This document shows positions 34,135 to 43,144 of a stretch of 64,000 nt of DNA, piece by piece. The stretch is from positions 122,501-186,500 of the forward strand of contig NZ_BFAG01000002.1 in the NCBI RefSeq assembly GCF_002897375.1, in the 5' to 3' direction. The number at the start of each line of letters is the position of its first letter. Positions within the stretch are counted from its first letter, which is position 1. Origin of the DNA: Deinococcus aerius (GTDB taxonomy: Bacteria; Deinococcota; Deinococci; Deinococcales; Deinococcaceae). Position numbers and translations under genes: made by a program. Below the pieces are notes generated by a model that did no database searches, was not told the origin of the DNA, and saw only the letters and a program-made list of their open reading frames with translations.

Positions 34135-35436
34135 ATGCACTTCCAGGACTTTCAATCGTTGTTAGGCTACGGGGAATCCGACTGGCTGGATTACAAGGCG
34201 GCGCTTGGCCCGGGCATCGAGCAGCCCGGCCTGCCCAAGGAGGTCCGGGCCCACGCCCAGGCCGAACTGCTCAAGGACCTGATGTGCCTGGCCAACAGCC
34301 CGGCGCCGCGCCGGACGCGGTACCTGGTGCGGGGGGTCAAGGACCGGCCCGAGGGTCGGCACGTCGTCGGCGCCGCGCGGCCGCTGGATGACGCCGACGT
34401 GCAGACCTGGCTGGAGGGCCGCTTCGATCCGCCCCTGCAGGTGCAGTACTGGCAGTGGCCGCGGGCGGACGGCACCTTCGTGGGCGTGTTCGAGCTGCGC
34501 ACGGCGCCGGGCGTGGTGCACGTCCCGGCCCGTTCGCTCGGGCAGGCCCTCGTGGAGGGCCAGGTCTGGTGGCGCCGCGGCTCGCGCAACACCCTGGCGG
34601 GCCGCGAGGGTCTCCAGGTGCTGTTCGGTCCTCCCCAGCCCGCCCCACTGGTCGGCTGGACGTTTTCGGACGGGGGCTGGGACGACCGCGCGGTCGTGGA
34701 CCCACAGGTGAACCGGGCCATTCAGGACGGGCGCGCCGCCCTGCCGCCCCGCCTGGAGGAGGCCGTCGCCCAGCTGCGGGCCCTGGCGGCGCGCCCGCTT
34801 CCGTCCGGGGACGTGCCCGACACGGTGCTGGGCCTGTCCGGCCCGCAGCCCGCGGTGCCCGCCGTGCTGGACCCGGCGCAGGTGAAGGTGTTCCGGTCGC
34901 GGCTCGCGGGGTGGGGCGTGCAGGTTCCGGCCGAGGCGTTTCTGATGCGGGGGGTCTGGGCCGCCACGCCTCACGTCTGGCCGTCGCCGTGGCAGGCCCT
35001 CGGGCAGGGGGCGCCCACCGGACCGGGGCTGGCGTGGTACGAGGCCTTCGCCGCCCTGGTGCGGCTGCTGGACGGGCATGCCCGGGAGGTCGAGGGGCTG
35101 AAGCAGTCCGCCGCGCGACCCCGCGTGACCCTCGCGGTGCGCAACGAGGGGGTGGGCGCGCTCGTGGAGGGGCACCTGCAACTCGTGCCGGTCGGGAACC
35201 TGCGCTTCAACTTCGGGGTGCTGGCCCGCGTGTTGCCCGGCCAGTCCCCGCGGGAGCTTCGCCCCGGACCCTCCGGCTCGGCGCAGGTCATGCTGGGCAC
35301 CTTGCCCCCTCAGGGGAGCTGGACGGCCGGGAACCTGCCGCTGGAACGCGCCTGGGGCGAGCCGAGCGTCCTGAGATACGAGGTCACGGCGCGCAACCTG
35401 CGTGGGGCCGTGCGGGGCGACCTCGTGATCGCCTGA
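34135..35436 (+). CDS. AlbA_2 (Schlafen-type) domain protein
   Basis: A 433-residue protein. The N-terminal ~150 residues (ESDWLDYKAAL, LLKDLMCLANSP, RYLVRGVKD, VWWRRGSRN) match the AlbA_2 nucleic-acid-binding fold shared with Schlafen proteins. The remaining 280 residues are beta-rich without known domain. Proteins of this class are found as regulators, in defence loci and in mobile elements; nothing here shows which. Cytosolic. The upstream hypothetical gene lies 24 nt away. Confidence 0.8.
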   Translation: MHFQDFQSLLGYGESDWLDYKAALGPGIEQPGLPKEVRAHAQAELLKDLMCLANSPAPRRTRYLVRGVKDRPEGRHVVGAARPLDDADVQTWLEGRFDPPLQVQYWQWPRADGTFVGVFELRTAPGVVHVPARSLGQALVEGQVWWRRGSRNTLAGREGLQVLFGPPQPAPLVGWTFSDGGWDDRAVVDPQVNRAIQDGRAALPPRLEEAVAQLRALAARPLPSGDVPDTVLGLSGPQPAVPAVLDPAQVKVFRSRLAGWGVQVPAEAFLMRGVWAATPHVWPSPWQALGQGAPTGPGLAWYEAFAALVRLLDGHAREVEGLKQSAARPRVTLAVRNEGVGALVEGHLQLVPVGNLRFNFGVLARVLPGQSPRELRPGPSGSAQVMLGTLPPQGSWTAGNLPLERAWGEPSVLRYEVTARNLRGAVRGDLVIA

Positions 35437-36039
35437 CGCTCTGCCCCGCTCTTCGGGCCGTCCCCGGCCGTTCGGGGAGGTGGGGATCAACCCTGACGAT
35501 GGGCATGGAGGAAGAGAAGCCCAGCTGTCTGTGGCGATCGGGGCGACCCAATTTCTCAGGCGCACTCCGTTGAAGGTGGTCCACCCGCGAGGCTCGCGTT
35601 CGGAGGTGGCGTGGCCCAGCCCCAGAGCTTGGGGGGTCAAAGCTGGGCTTCCGGCTCGGGAGCCCCCTCCTGACCGCTGGACTGGGACTCCACCTGCGTT
35701 CGCAGCATGGACGGCTGGAGGGGCAGCCTGTCCACGCGCCAGGCCAACACCCACCAGGCCGTGCGCCGAGTCATTTCGCAGGTTCACGCCGAACCGCTCC
35801 ATGAACGTGCCGCGGAGAGCGAAGATCAGGTTCTCCCCCAGGATTTTGCCCGGCGGCTCCGCCGTGTTGCCGAAGCGCTGGCTCGGTGCGGAGGTGAAGC
35901 GGGCGCGTGGGCGCCCCCCATGCCCGTCATGAGTCGAGATCGCCACCTCCTCGCTGATCTTGCCCGCAGGTCAAGTTGAACGCTAAGATTGTGAGGCGGA
36001 ACCTGGTTGTCCATCTTTCCCCGGCGTCACGCTGGCGGC
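35437..36039. other. Intergenic region, no gene supported
   Basis: About 600 bp. Long open frames exist on both strands (for example 35480-35932 plus and 35946 leftward minus), but they have weak starts, unusual composition and no recognised domain. It may be a decayed gene or insertion; the stretch 35960-35990 includes GAACGCTAAG, as in the Tn3-type ends described elsewhere, but the rest does not match. Confidence 0.45.
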
Positions 36040-36492
36040 ATGGACGGGTCGCCGTGGTACCTGCTGATGGGTACGCTGGTCGCCGCGACCCTGGCGGCGA
36101 GTTTCCACCGAGCGCGCGTCGACTGGCGGGAGAACAAGCGCCTCCTCCTGCTGGTGCTGGCCTCCGTCTTCCTGTGGCCGCTGGTGCTGGTCATGCTCTG
36201 GCTGGACCGGCAGCGGGTGATGCTTCGGAAGCCGGTCCCGCACGTGATCCTGTGGCTCTCGGACGTGGAGGGCCCGACGCGGCTGCGGGTGTTCAGGCGG
36301 GAAGTGCGGCTGCGCTGGCGGCACCGCTGGGCACGGGTGCTCGGCCCGCTCACGTTGCTGGTCCGGCCTCGCCCGACGCTAAACGCCCCACTCCTCTTCG
36401 CGCCGGGCCGGGTCATCGTCACGCTCCTGCTGTTCCAGGTGCAGGTATTGTGGCGGCACAACGGGAAGGTCCCCGCCCGTGACCTGCTGTGA
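36040..36492 (+). CDS. Hypothetical membrane protein (150 aa)
   Basis: Three hydrophobic segments: PWYLLMGTLVAATLAA, LLLLVLASVFLWPLVLVMLW and a C-terminal FAPGRVIVTLLLFQVQVLW, with very basic loops (RREVRLRWRHRWAR). The start is placed at ATG 36040; the frame is open to 36007. No family recognised. It converges with the next gene. Confidence 0.6.
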   Translation: MDGSPWYLLMGTLVAATLAASFHRARVDWRENKRLLLLVLASVFLWPLVLVMLWLDRQRVMLRKPVPHVILWLSDVEGPTRLRVFRREVRLRWRHRWARVLGPLTLLVRPRPTLNAPLLFAPGRVIVTLLLFQVQVLWRHNGKVPARDLL

Positions 36493-36795
36493 CTACCACG
36501 GCAGCAAGGGGTGGCTGACCTCGGGTGGGGACAGGGGGGCGGGCGCTGGACGGCCCATCAGGGTGAAGTGCCCCGGACCCCCCCAAGCCAGGGCGTCGTC
36601 GAGCAGGCCCAACAGGTCCTCGTAAGAAGCGTCGTCACGCGGCTCGATGGGTTCACCAGCTTCGTCGGTGACCCGCAGGCTGGCGGTGCGGCGACGCAGG
36701 GTGATGCTGACGTAGGTTGCGTGGGGGCCGTAACACGTCCGGACACGCTGGGCGTAATGGTGCGGGACATCCTGGGTGTGCTTGAGCTGGCCCAT
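36493..36795 (-). CDS. Small hypothetical protein (100 aa)
   Basis: A soluble protein with a beta-rich N-terminal half (TYVSITLRRRTASLRVTDEAG) and acidic helix (DDASYEDLLGLLDDALAWGG). Similar small proteins occur on plasmids, but no family is assigned. Its stop abuts that of the convergent membrane-protein gene. Confidence 0.55.
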   Translation of the reverse strand: MGQLKHTQDVPHHYAQRVRTCYGPHATYVSITLRRRTASLRVTDEAGEPIEPRDDASYEDLLGLLDDALAWGGPGHFTLMGRPAPAPLSPPEVSHPLLPW

Positions 36796-36958
36796 GCCCG
36801 CCCCCCACGCCGCCCGGCGTGAGGGCAGACACCTGGAACCCTCGGTCAGGGTCGAGGGTGGTCAAAGCAGCAACAGGCGCCTGCTGAGAACAAAGAAGGA
36901 AATTTCAACGTCGCTTCTGTGGCAGCCTCAATGTCAGGCTGCCCTCACCGGACCGTGT

Positions 36959-38020
36959 TCAACGCTGAATAGTGACATCAGCGGCCCATCCGGCGTATCC
37001 AAGGTAAGCGCCAGGTTCCCATTCACGGGTATCCAGAACGACCCGGATGCCCGCCCGCACAAGCGCCTCCACCTGCGGCAGGTCGTGCCCCTGGGTCGAA
37101 GGCTGGATCCAGTACAGCACGTCGGGTCGGTCTCGCAACAACCGTTGCAGGGTGCCAGGCTCCATATCGAAGCCCTCGTCGTCATACCTGAGCAGGTACG
37201 GGCTGATGGCCGGAACGCCCGGTGTGGAACCGGCAATCCAGCGTTCAAACCCGTGCAAGGCGACCCGTAAGCCCTGCTGGATATGGGCGCGTATCAGCGC
37301 GCGGGTGTAGCTGTGCCGAGGGTCATCTTCTTCTCCAACAATCATGAGCGTGCTCCAGGAGCCATGCTGCGCTTTGGGATCCAAGCGTACAGGGTCGTCC
37401 AGGAAGACACTCGTGTGAATGCCGTACCCCTGGTATTGGATGCGGCTCAGTGTTCCTGCAACACCCGTCGTGTCTGGTGAGTTCACTTCCAGTTTTGAGA
37501 TACGCCGCTTGATCCCCTCGATGTGGTCATGGGTGATAGGCGTCAGGTCCTCATAGAACACGTCTTTTCCTTGGTACCGCTGGATTTTGAGATAATCGGG
37601 GTGCAGGCGGACCGTGATCGCGCCAGTTACTTGTCCAAGCGCGTTGCGAAAGGCAGCCCGCTGCCCGGAAGGCACCATATCGGCCAGGACATCCCGTATC
37701 TGGTTATGCGTGAGTGTCCACGCGCTGGCGAGCGCGCTCGTCAGCTGCGGTCGAGAGACGTCAAAGCCTCGTGCCCCATCCGGGCGTTTCAGGGTCTGCA
37801 GGCGAACCTCGACGCGGTGTGCAGCGCGCCCGAGGTCCCAGGCCCAGTTGCCGGCGCGGGTCGCGATGAGGTGCGGGAGGTCGTGGAGGCCGTGCGCGGC
37901 GCCCAAGGCGGCGGCCATCAGTTGCTCGCATTGCGCGACGCTGGGCACGAGCTCAAGGTTCAGGTGCGAGAACGCAGTGTGCAGATTGAGGGCTTGATGC
38001 CGAAGAGCGCGATCGTCCAT
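36959..38020 (-). CDS. Hypothetical protein of the PRTRC island (353 aa)
   Basis: The N-terminal 60 residues (ALNLHTAFSHLNLELVPSVAQCEQLMAAALGA) form a helical domain of a kind often seen at the N-terminus of plasmid and mobile-element proteins; the protein at 45775 has a comparable region. The C-terminal half has alternating strands and helices, including SWSTLMIVGEEDD and IQPSTQGHDLPQVEALV with a possible nucleotide-binding fold but no Walker motif. No function can be given. It is 232 bp downstream of the ThiF gene on the same strand. Confidence 0.7.
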   Translation of the reverse strand: MDDRALRHQALNLHTAFSHLNLELVPSVAQCEQLMAAALGAAHGLHDLPHLIATRAGNWAWDLGRAAHRVEVRLQTLKRPDGARGFDVSRPQLTSALASAWTLTHNQIRDVLADMVPSGQRAAFRNALGQVTGAITVRLHPDYLKIQRYQGKDVFYEDLTPITHDHIEGIKRRISKLEVNSPDTTGVAGTLSRIQYQGYGIHTSVFLDDPVRLDPKAQHGSWSTLMIVGEEDDPRHSYTRALIRAHIQQGLRVALHGFERWIAGSTPGVPAISPYLLRYDDEGFDMEPGTLQRLLRDRPDVLYWIQPSTQGHDLPQVEALVRAGIRVVLDTREWEPGAYLGYAGWAADVTIQR

Positions 38021-38252
38021 AACAGTCCTGTCCGCGCGTCATCTGGGTTGGTCGGGTCCTCGCTTGCCGTCCCGGGGACGCGCGTTCAGGGCTGAGTTGG
38101 AGCGCAGCTCGTCGTGGACCGTGAGCGCCGGGGCGCCTGCGAGGGGTCACACCTGTGTTTTGAGCATACACGATCAGGAGCATCTGGAACAGCGCCTTCG
38201 GGACGAGCGGCGTACGGCAGCCGCCTCGTCATCTCCTGTAAATCGCTGCCTC

Positions 38253-38990
38253 TTAACACCCCCGGCTGCTCAGCGCCGCGCCGCGCAACTCGAAGTACCG
38301 AGCATGGTGCGTGAGTTCCCCGTGCCGGAAGAGTTGCCACAGCAAGTCCAGGGCGTGCGTCGCCACCATCCGCCCCACGAAGAGGTCCTGACGGCTCAAG
38401 GCCTCGATGGCGCTGCAACTCGGCGCATCGTCCTCGGGCACAGCGGTGTCCATCAGTTCGGGGTGAAGCTCCGTCGCACAGGGCAAATGATGCTTGAGGC
38501 GCTTGCCCGCTTCCCGGGGCGTCCCGAGGACGACCTGACCGGTCGTGAGGTCGTTCCCGCAGTCCAGCCAGTACCGCCAGGTGTACATCCCCTTCCCGTA
38601 CGCGGCGAGGTGCAGACTCCTGCGGGCCGCCCGGGAGTCGACGCAACTGATGACCAGGTCCCAGGGCGCCCGGGCACGATGGCCGCTGAACTTGAGGGGG
38701 ACAGCGACCCAATCGAGGTTGCACGCCAGGTTCACGCGCGTGACGAGCACCTCCGCCTTGTTGCGTCCCAGGTCGCTGTGGTGGTAGCGCTGGCGGACCA
38801 GGTTGGCGTGGCTCACCTCGTCCGGGTCGAAGGCGGTGATATGCAGGCCAGCGTGGTCCAACGCCCGGAGCGCCAGGTGCAGGTGAGTGAGCCCGGTCAA
38901 CACTTCGCTGCCCGTACCGCCCACGCCGACGACGGCGATCTTCAGGCGTTCCCGGCCCAGGAAGCTGGAGGGGAGCTTGTGAGGCATCAT
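38253..38990 (-). CDS. PRTRC system ThiF-family (E1-like) protein
   Basis: A 245-residue E1-like adenylating enzyme of the PRTRC cassette (ParB-related, ThiF-related cassette, found on plasmids and integrative elements). The ATP-binding motif VGVGGTGSE is near residue 21, followed by the acidic FDPDEVSHANLVRQ segment (D55, D57, N63, R66, Q67) typical for E1/ThiF/MoeB. Cys residues that could act as the thioester site lie in HLPCATE and APSCSAIE. The ATG overlaps the protein B stop (ATGA), with GGGAGG upstream. E1-like activity on protein C is an inference. Confidence 0.9.
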   Translation of the reverse strand: MMPHKLPSSFLGRERLKIAVVGVGGTGSEVLTGLTHLHLALRALDHAGLHITAFDPDEVSHANLVRQRYHHSDLGRNKAEVLVTRVNLACNLDWVAVPLKFSGHRARAPWDLVISCVDSRAARRSLHLAAYGKGMYTWRYWLDCGNDLTTGQVVLGTPREAGKRLKHHLPCATELHPELMDTAVPEDDAPSCSAIEALSRQDLFVGRMVATHALDLLWQLFRHGELTHHARYFELRGAALSSRGC

Positions 38991-39685
38991 CGCCCTCCCA
39001 CGGCCTGTTCGAGGGTCAGGCCTGCCGGGACCAGCCACTCGTCCTTGAACTCGTCCGCTTCCCGCACGGCGTCCCACAACTCGCGGTAAGTCCCTCCTGT
39101 CGCCCAACGCTTCTGGCTGTCAGCGGGCTTGACGAAGTTCGAGTAGAAGAAGGCTTGCGTCCAGGCGTCGGCGTTCTCCGGGGTGATGGCCCCCGGGCAC
39201 TGCATGCTGCCGTTGCACACGGCGTGGTTGCTGAAGATGTTGAAGTACGGCGCGCGGTAGAGCGGGGTGTTCCCGGTGGGTCGCTCCGTGCCCCGCAGGG
39301 CGTAGGCGAACATCTGCGCGCCCCGGGTCACGAAGAGAAGACGTGGCTGGGGGAACACCTGCCCGTCCAGGGCGGCCACCGCCTTGTCCGTCGCGCCTTG
39401 GAAGAGCAATTTTCGTTCCTGACGCTCGACGACCCAGGCGAGGGAGCCGACCCCCAGGGCGACGACGTGCTCAGGCACGAGGGTCAGGGTCTGCAGGGCG
39501 TTGAGTTTCAGCAACATCTCGATGGTGTCCCTCGTGACGTTGACGCCCTCGGCCATGTACAACGCTCCGTCCCGTTCTCCCAGGGCGTGCTGCATGACGA
39601 CGCCCTGTTCCTGCCGATGGTCGGTGTACACGATCAGGGCGACCCGGGCGTGTACCTCGGGCAGGGCGTTCAATTCCAGTTGCAT
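38987..39685 (-). CDS. PRTRC system protein B (E2-like features)
   Basis: A 232-residue member of the PRTRC B family. The segment around residues 146-175 reads PYFNIFSNHAVCNGSMQCP then a Trp at 175; the order His, Asn-Gly, Cys163, Trp imitates the HPN...NG-x-hydrophobic-Cys...Trp signature of E2 ubiquitin-conjugating enzymes. The function of PRTRC B has not been shown to my knowledge. It is translated with ThiF (ATGA overlap) and separated from protein F by a hairpin. Confidence 0.88.
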   Translation of the reverse strand: MQLELNALPEVHARVALIVYTDHRQEQGVVMQHALGERDGALYMAEGVNVTRDTIEMLLKLNALQTLTLVPEHVVALGVGSLAWVVERQERKLLFQGATDKAVAALDGQVFPQPRLLFVTRGAQMFAYALRGTERPTGNTPLYRAPYFNIFSNHAVCNGSMQCPGAITPENADAWTQAFFYSNFVKPADSQKRWATGGTYRELWDAVREADEFKDEWLVPAGLTLEQAVGGR

Positions 39686-39729
39686 ACGGCCCCTTGTCCC
39701 CGCCCCTGCGGGGGAGGGTCGAAAGCGAA

Positions 39730-39758
39730 AACGGGACGGAGGGCCTCCCCCGTCCCGT
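39730..39758 (-). terminator. Hairpin between PRTRC F and B
   Basis: ACGGGACGG and a complementary CCGTCCCGT flank a loop of about 10 nt; the complement of the arms reads off the minus strand just after the F stop codon. There is no T-run, so it may attenuate instead of fully terminating. Confidence 0.5.
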
Positions 39759-41032
39759 CAGTCGTCGGTGTCGATGATCAGGTTCGTGACCGTCTCCAGG
39801 TGCCGTTCCGCGTCCCGGTACAGCCGCACGAGTTGCACCGCGCGCTCGGCATCCTCGGGCGTGTGGATGCGGATCAGGAGGTTGTCCATGAAGCCCTCGG
39901 TCTGGGCCGCGAACTGCCAGGTTTCCTCTAGCCGTTCCTGTACAGCATTCAGGTACCCGCTGGCGGTCCGCCCACCCTGCCCGGAGAGGATCACGGTGGG
40001 GTGACGCCGAAACTCCCCGCGCGCACAGGTCGCCGCGAGGTCCTCGTCGCTGAGCAATTCGTACACTGTCCGGTCGATCTCCCGCAGGGCGATCAGGGCC
40101 CCGGCGATGCTTGTTACCCGCTCCGCCCACAGCCCCGTGTGTTTCCCGGCAACTTCCCGCATCTCCCCGGGTGAGAGACGGTACTTCGTGCTCACGGCGG
40201 GCAGGGCCTCGGTCATCCCGATCAGCCGCAGCAGATCCCCCGGTGGCGCGCAGCGGCCCCGCGCCTCCGTCACCACTTCCGCCCGGGTGGGGGAACGGCC
40301 CAATGCCTTGCGCAGTTCAGCGTGGACGTCCTGCCAGAAGCCCTTGGCGCTGCCCTCGTGCTCGAACATCTCCGCGTCCTCCAGGGCGTCGATGGCAGTG
40401 TACACGCTCCAGGTGCTGCGGGTGAACAAGCTGAGATGGGCGAGGATGCTGCCGAGCAGGTACGGGTGCAGTTGGTGCAGGGCTCGCCGGGCCCCGGTAC
40501 ACGAGAATGCGGCGCACTGCGGGGCGTGCACGAGGGTCAGGACGAGTTCGTGCACGCCGCGGGCTTCCTCCGCCTGCCCGCCCTCCCCGGTCTCCTCGTA
40601 CCAGGTGAGGTGCAGGTTCCGCCAGCCGCACTCCAGGGCACCGGGGGTGCCGTTCACCCGCCGGAGGTAAGCGTGGATGGTCTCCCGCCGCTTGGGCGGC
40701 ACAGCGGGGAGCAGCCCGAGTTCGATCAGGGTCGCCAGCAGGGGCAGAGCGCCCTCTAGCCGGGACAGGGCACCAGCGTTCACCCGGGTAGCAGGGACAT
40801 CTGATAAGGGCAGGCCGCTCAACGTCAACCGCGACAGGCTGAGCGGGCTCAGGGCAGCAGGGGCACCTCCGGAGGCGAGAGGGGGAGCGGGGTCGAGTCG
40901 TGCCGGAGTCTCAGGAAGATCTGGCACAGCCGCTGGTGGCTGGAGGCGTCCTTCCCAGGGTCGAAGCGGCCGATGTGGGCGGGCAGGAGGGGTTGCCCCC
41001 TCACCCAGCCCGCCACCTGCTCGGGGGACCAT
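39758..41032 (-). CDS. PRTRC system protein F
   Basis: A 424-residue soluble helical protein that I place in the PRTRC F family by its position and its conserved-looking middle (ALPLLATLIELGLLPAVPP, YLRRVNGTP, WRNLHLTWYEETG). The N-terminal 70 residues are Pro-rich and poorly conserved in character. The ATG 41032 is 3 nt after the stop of protein C. It contains no enzyme motif that I recognise. Confidence 0.8.
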   Translation of the reverse strand: MVPRAGGGLGEGATPPARPHRPLRPWEGRLQPPAAVPDLPETPARLDPAPPLASGGAPAALSPLSLSRLTLSGLPLSDVPATRVNAGALSRLEGALPLLATLIELGLLPAVPPKRRETIHAYLRRVNGTPGALECGWRNLHLTWYEETGEGGQAEEARGVHELVLTLVHAPQCAAFSCTGARRALHQLHPYLLGSILAHLSLFTRSTWSVYTAIDALEDAEMFEHEGSAKGFWQDVHAELRKALGRSPTRAEVVTEARGRCAPPGDLLRLIGMTEALPAVSTKYRLSPGEMREVAGKHTGLWAERVTSIAGALIALREIDRTVYELLSDEDLAATCARGEFRRHPTVILSGQGGRTASGYLNAVQERLEETWQFAAQTEGFMDNLLIRIHTPEDAERAVQLVRLYRDAERHLETVTNLIIDTDD

Positions 41033-41035
41033 GTC

Positions 41036-41257
41036 TTAGCCTTTGGTGCCGAGGCGCTTCTTGACGGTGTAGACACGCCGCCCCTCCTGAAGTTCGGGGC
41101 CTTCGACGACCGCCGTGGCGAGTTCGGGGGTGGTGAGGGCGTGGATCTTCACGACGTCCTCGACGCTGGCCGCAGGGTTGACGTCGGCGAGGTCGCGACC
41201 CTCGTAGACAATCTTGCGCTGGACTTCGGTCACGGTCACTTCATTGCTCTGGGTCAT
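41036..41257 (-). CDS. PRTRC system protein C (ubiquitin-like candidate)
   Basis: A 73-residue protein of the PRTRC C family. The order of predicted elements (strand VTVTEVQRKIVYEG, helix VEDVVKIHALT, strands ATAVVEGPEL and RRVYTVKKRLG) fits a beta-grasp fold and the chain ends in Gly (RLGTKG), as needed for C-terminal adenylation by an E1-like enzyme. GGAAGG is upstream of the ATG. It is encoded directly before F, B and ThiF. Confidence 0.85.
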   Translation of the reverse strand: MTQSNEVTVTEVQRKIVYEGRDLADVNPAASVEDVVKIHALTTPELATAVVEGPELQEGRRVYTVKKRLGTKG

Positions 41258-41306
41258 GGGGCAACCTTCCTTTCGAGGAGCCCACCCCGGCGGGAGCCGG
41301 GGAGGG

Positions 41307-41750
41307 TCAAGGGCGTGGTTGGAAGAACGCGAGGAGGTCAAGGGCCAGCGCGGCACGGTCCCGGATACCGGCGTGGTTGCAGGCGTGGGTCAGGCGGGTG
41401 ACGCTGCCTAGAACCTCGTGGGCGAGGGGAATTGCGCTCTGCTGAGGGGCACCGTGCTGAATCAGCAGCACCGCGAGGGCCTCGTGGGTGTCGGCGGCCG
41501 TCGCTGCGGGATCGCTCGTCGGTGCGCTGTTGGTGTGAAGCGTTTGCTTGGTGAACAGGAAGCGGCCGTGGAGGGTGGTGACGAGCAGGCCCCGGTGGGT
41601 CTCATCCATCCCGACAACATCAGAGAGCGGAAGGGTCTGGTCGGCGGGCAGGGTACCCAGGATCTGCCCGTCCTCGTTCAGGCGATGGCGGAAGGCGGGA
41701 CGGAGTTGTAGGAGGGAGGTGGTGAGGCGGTCAGCGGCAGGTGCGTTCAT
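41307..41750 (-). CDS. Hypothetical protein within the PRTRC operon
   Basis: A 147-residue soluble protein between PRTRC E and C on the same strand (56 nt after E, 49 nt before C). The N-terminal half has strands with GLLVTTLHGRFLFTKQTLH and the C-terminal half is helical. No PRTRC family is recognised with confidence; protein A or D are not seen elsewhere in the window, and this product is too short for typical D (actin-like). Confidence 0.65.
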   Translation of the reverse strand: MNAPAADRLTTSLLQLRPAFRHRLNEDGQILGTLPADQTLPLSDVVGMDETHRGLLVTTLHGRFLFTKQTLHTNSAPTSDPAATAADTHEALAVLLIQHGAPQQSAIPLAHEVLGSVTRLTHACNHAGIRDRAALALDLLAFFQPRP

Positions 41751-41806
41751 TCAGGGCTCCTGGCAGGGCAGGCCCCCAGGCCGTGGACTGGGGGTGGAGG
41801 AGCGGT

Positions 41807-42886
41807 TCAGAACAAGCCCGGAGCGCTGGCCTTTTTGAGGACGAAGGCCGTCTTGGTTTCCTTGCCGGGCTTCACGCTCAGCTTCTGGGTCTGGGCCTCG
41901 TAGCCCTGGGCGTCGAGGCTGAGGGCGTACTCCCCGGCAAGCAGGGCCGTCTTCTTCCCGGCCTGGAAGGGATGGGGCTTCCCTCCCCCGTCGGTGAGGA
42001 CGAGCGTGGTGTCCCTGGGTGAGACCTCGACGGTGAGGTGCCCTCCCTGGCTGGCTGGCGTGGCGGGCTTACTTGAGGCGGCCCTCAGTTTGGCCGTATT
42101 CTGGGTCGCCTGGCGGTGCGCCTCCGCGGCCACCCGGACAGTCGCGGCGTAGTGCGCCGTCTCCCGAGCGACGCTGCGGCCCTCCCGGTACTCCTCGAGC
42201 TTCACGCCAAGCTGGGTGTCGAACGCGCTCGGGGCTCCCTTGACTTGCAAGGGTACTGCCGTGCTGTGCGGCTCGTCCTTGATCGGGGTGGGCTGGACGG
42301 TCACGAGGAGTGCATCCCCCACACGGGCAAGGATCAGGCTGAGGGTCTCCCCTGCCCCGAGGGTGCTCGCGAGCTGGCTGATCAGCCCGGCGCCCAGCGT
42401 CCCTTCCGGCCAGGTCACGGGTAGGCTGGTCTCCGGGACGTTGGAAGCAGGGTCCAGTCCCTCTGCGCCAGCGTCGTCTGCTGCCGGGTCCACGTCCTCG
42501 GCAGTCTCGCCCAGTTCAGTTTCACCCTCCTCGCTTTCCTCCCCGTCCTCCAGGCCCAGCGTGTCGTCGGTGGTGACCGGTTCAGGCGTCGTCTCCAGGG
42601 GGTCAAGCGCCTCGTCCACGACCCCTTGCTCGGCACTGGCGACGGGGACGAAGGGCAGGTTGACTGGGTGGGAGAGGGCCTGCACGTCGGCGAGGAGCTG
42701 CTCGGCCGCCGGGACGTGTTCTTTGGCGTCCTGGTTCTGCTTGAAGAGCCCGACCGCTTCCTGGTACAGGTCGGGGTGCTGCCCGTGGAGGCGGGCCATT
42801 TCCCGCTTGAGGTCATCGTGGACGTCTTGCAGGGTGCGCCGGGGTTCGTCGAAGGGGAGCAGCGGAGCGGTGTTGCCCTGGGTCAT
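41807..42886 (-). CDS. PRTRC system protein E with C-terminal PEGA-like domain
   Basis: A 359-residue protein. Residues ~175-260 (LISQLASTLGAGETLSLILARVGD, AVPLQVKGAPSAFDTQLG) are the PRTRC E region. Residues ~75-165 are acidic low complexity. The last ~75 residues (GGHLTVEVSPRDTTLVLTD, LLAGEYALSLDAQGYEAQ) look like a PEGA-type beta domain. It is the first PRTRC gene of the operon after a long hairpin. Confidence 0.8.
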   Translation of the reverse strand: MTQGNTAPLLPFDEPRRTLQDVHDDLKREMARLHGQHPDLYQEAVGLFKQNQDAKEHVPAAEQLLADVQALSHPVNLPFVPVASAEQGVVDEALDPLETTPEPVTTDDTLGLEDGEESEEGETELGETAEDVDPAADDAGAEGLDPASNVPETSLPVTWPEGTLGAGLISQLASTLGAGETLSLILARVGDALLVTVQPTPIKDEPHSTAVPLQVKGAPSAFDTQLGVKLEEYREGRSVARETAHYAATVRVAAEAHRQATQNTAKLRAASSKPATPASQGGHLTVEVSPRDTTLVLTDGGGKPHPFQAGKKTALLAGEYALSLDAQGYEAQTQKLSVKPGKETKTAFVLKKASAPGLF

Positions 42887-42962
42887 GGTTGGAAACCTCC
42901 GCCGCCCGCCCCACCGCGTCAGCGGTGAGGGTCAGGCCGATCCGGTGGGTGCTCAGGTGGCT

Positions 42963-43015
42963 GGCGGGGACGTCACCGGGAGCGCTCCGGCAGTGATCCC
43001 GGTGACGTCCCCGCC
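42963..43015. repeat. Perfect 19-bp inverted repeat between helicase and PRTRC E
   Basis: Arms 42963-42981 (GGCGGGGACGTCACCGGGA) and 42997-43015 are exact reverse complements with a 15-nt loop. It lies 77 bp upstream of PRTRC E and downstream of the helicase stop, so a terminator for the helicase transcript is likely; without a T-run a protein-binding site is also possible. Confidence 0.7.
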
Positions 43016-43144
43016 CAGGGAGTGGTGGCGCGGAACCTCCGTTCCTGGCGACTCCGCTTCCTGCCGAGGCCGAGTCGGATCGGCCGGGAGCCTGACGAGC
43101 GCCGAGCGGAGGCAGGCCAGGAGGGTGTTCCCTGCCCGCAGGTC

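Noticed and set aside
35480..35946. Frames on both strands in the 35.4-36.0 kb gap
   Set aside because: No start signal, no recognised domain and poor codon bias; may be a relic, not called a gene.
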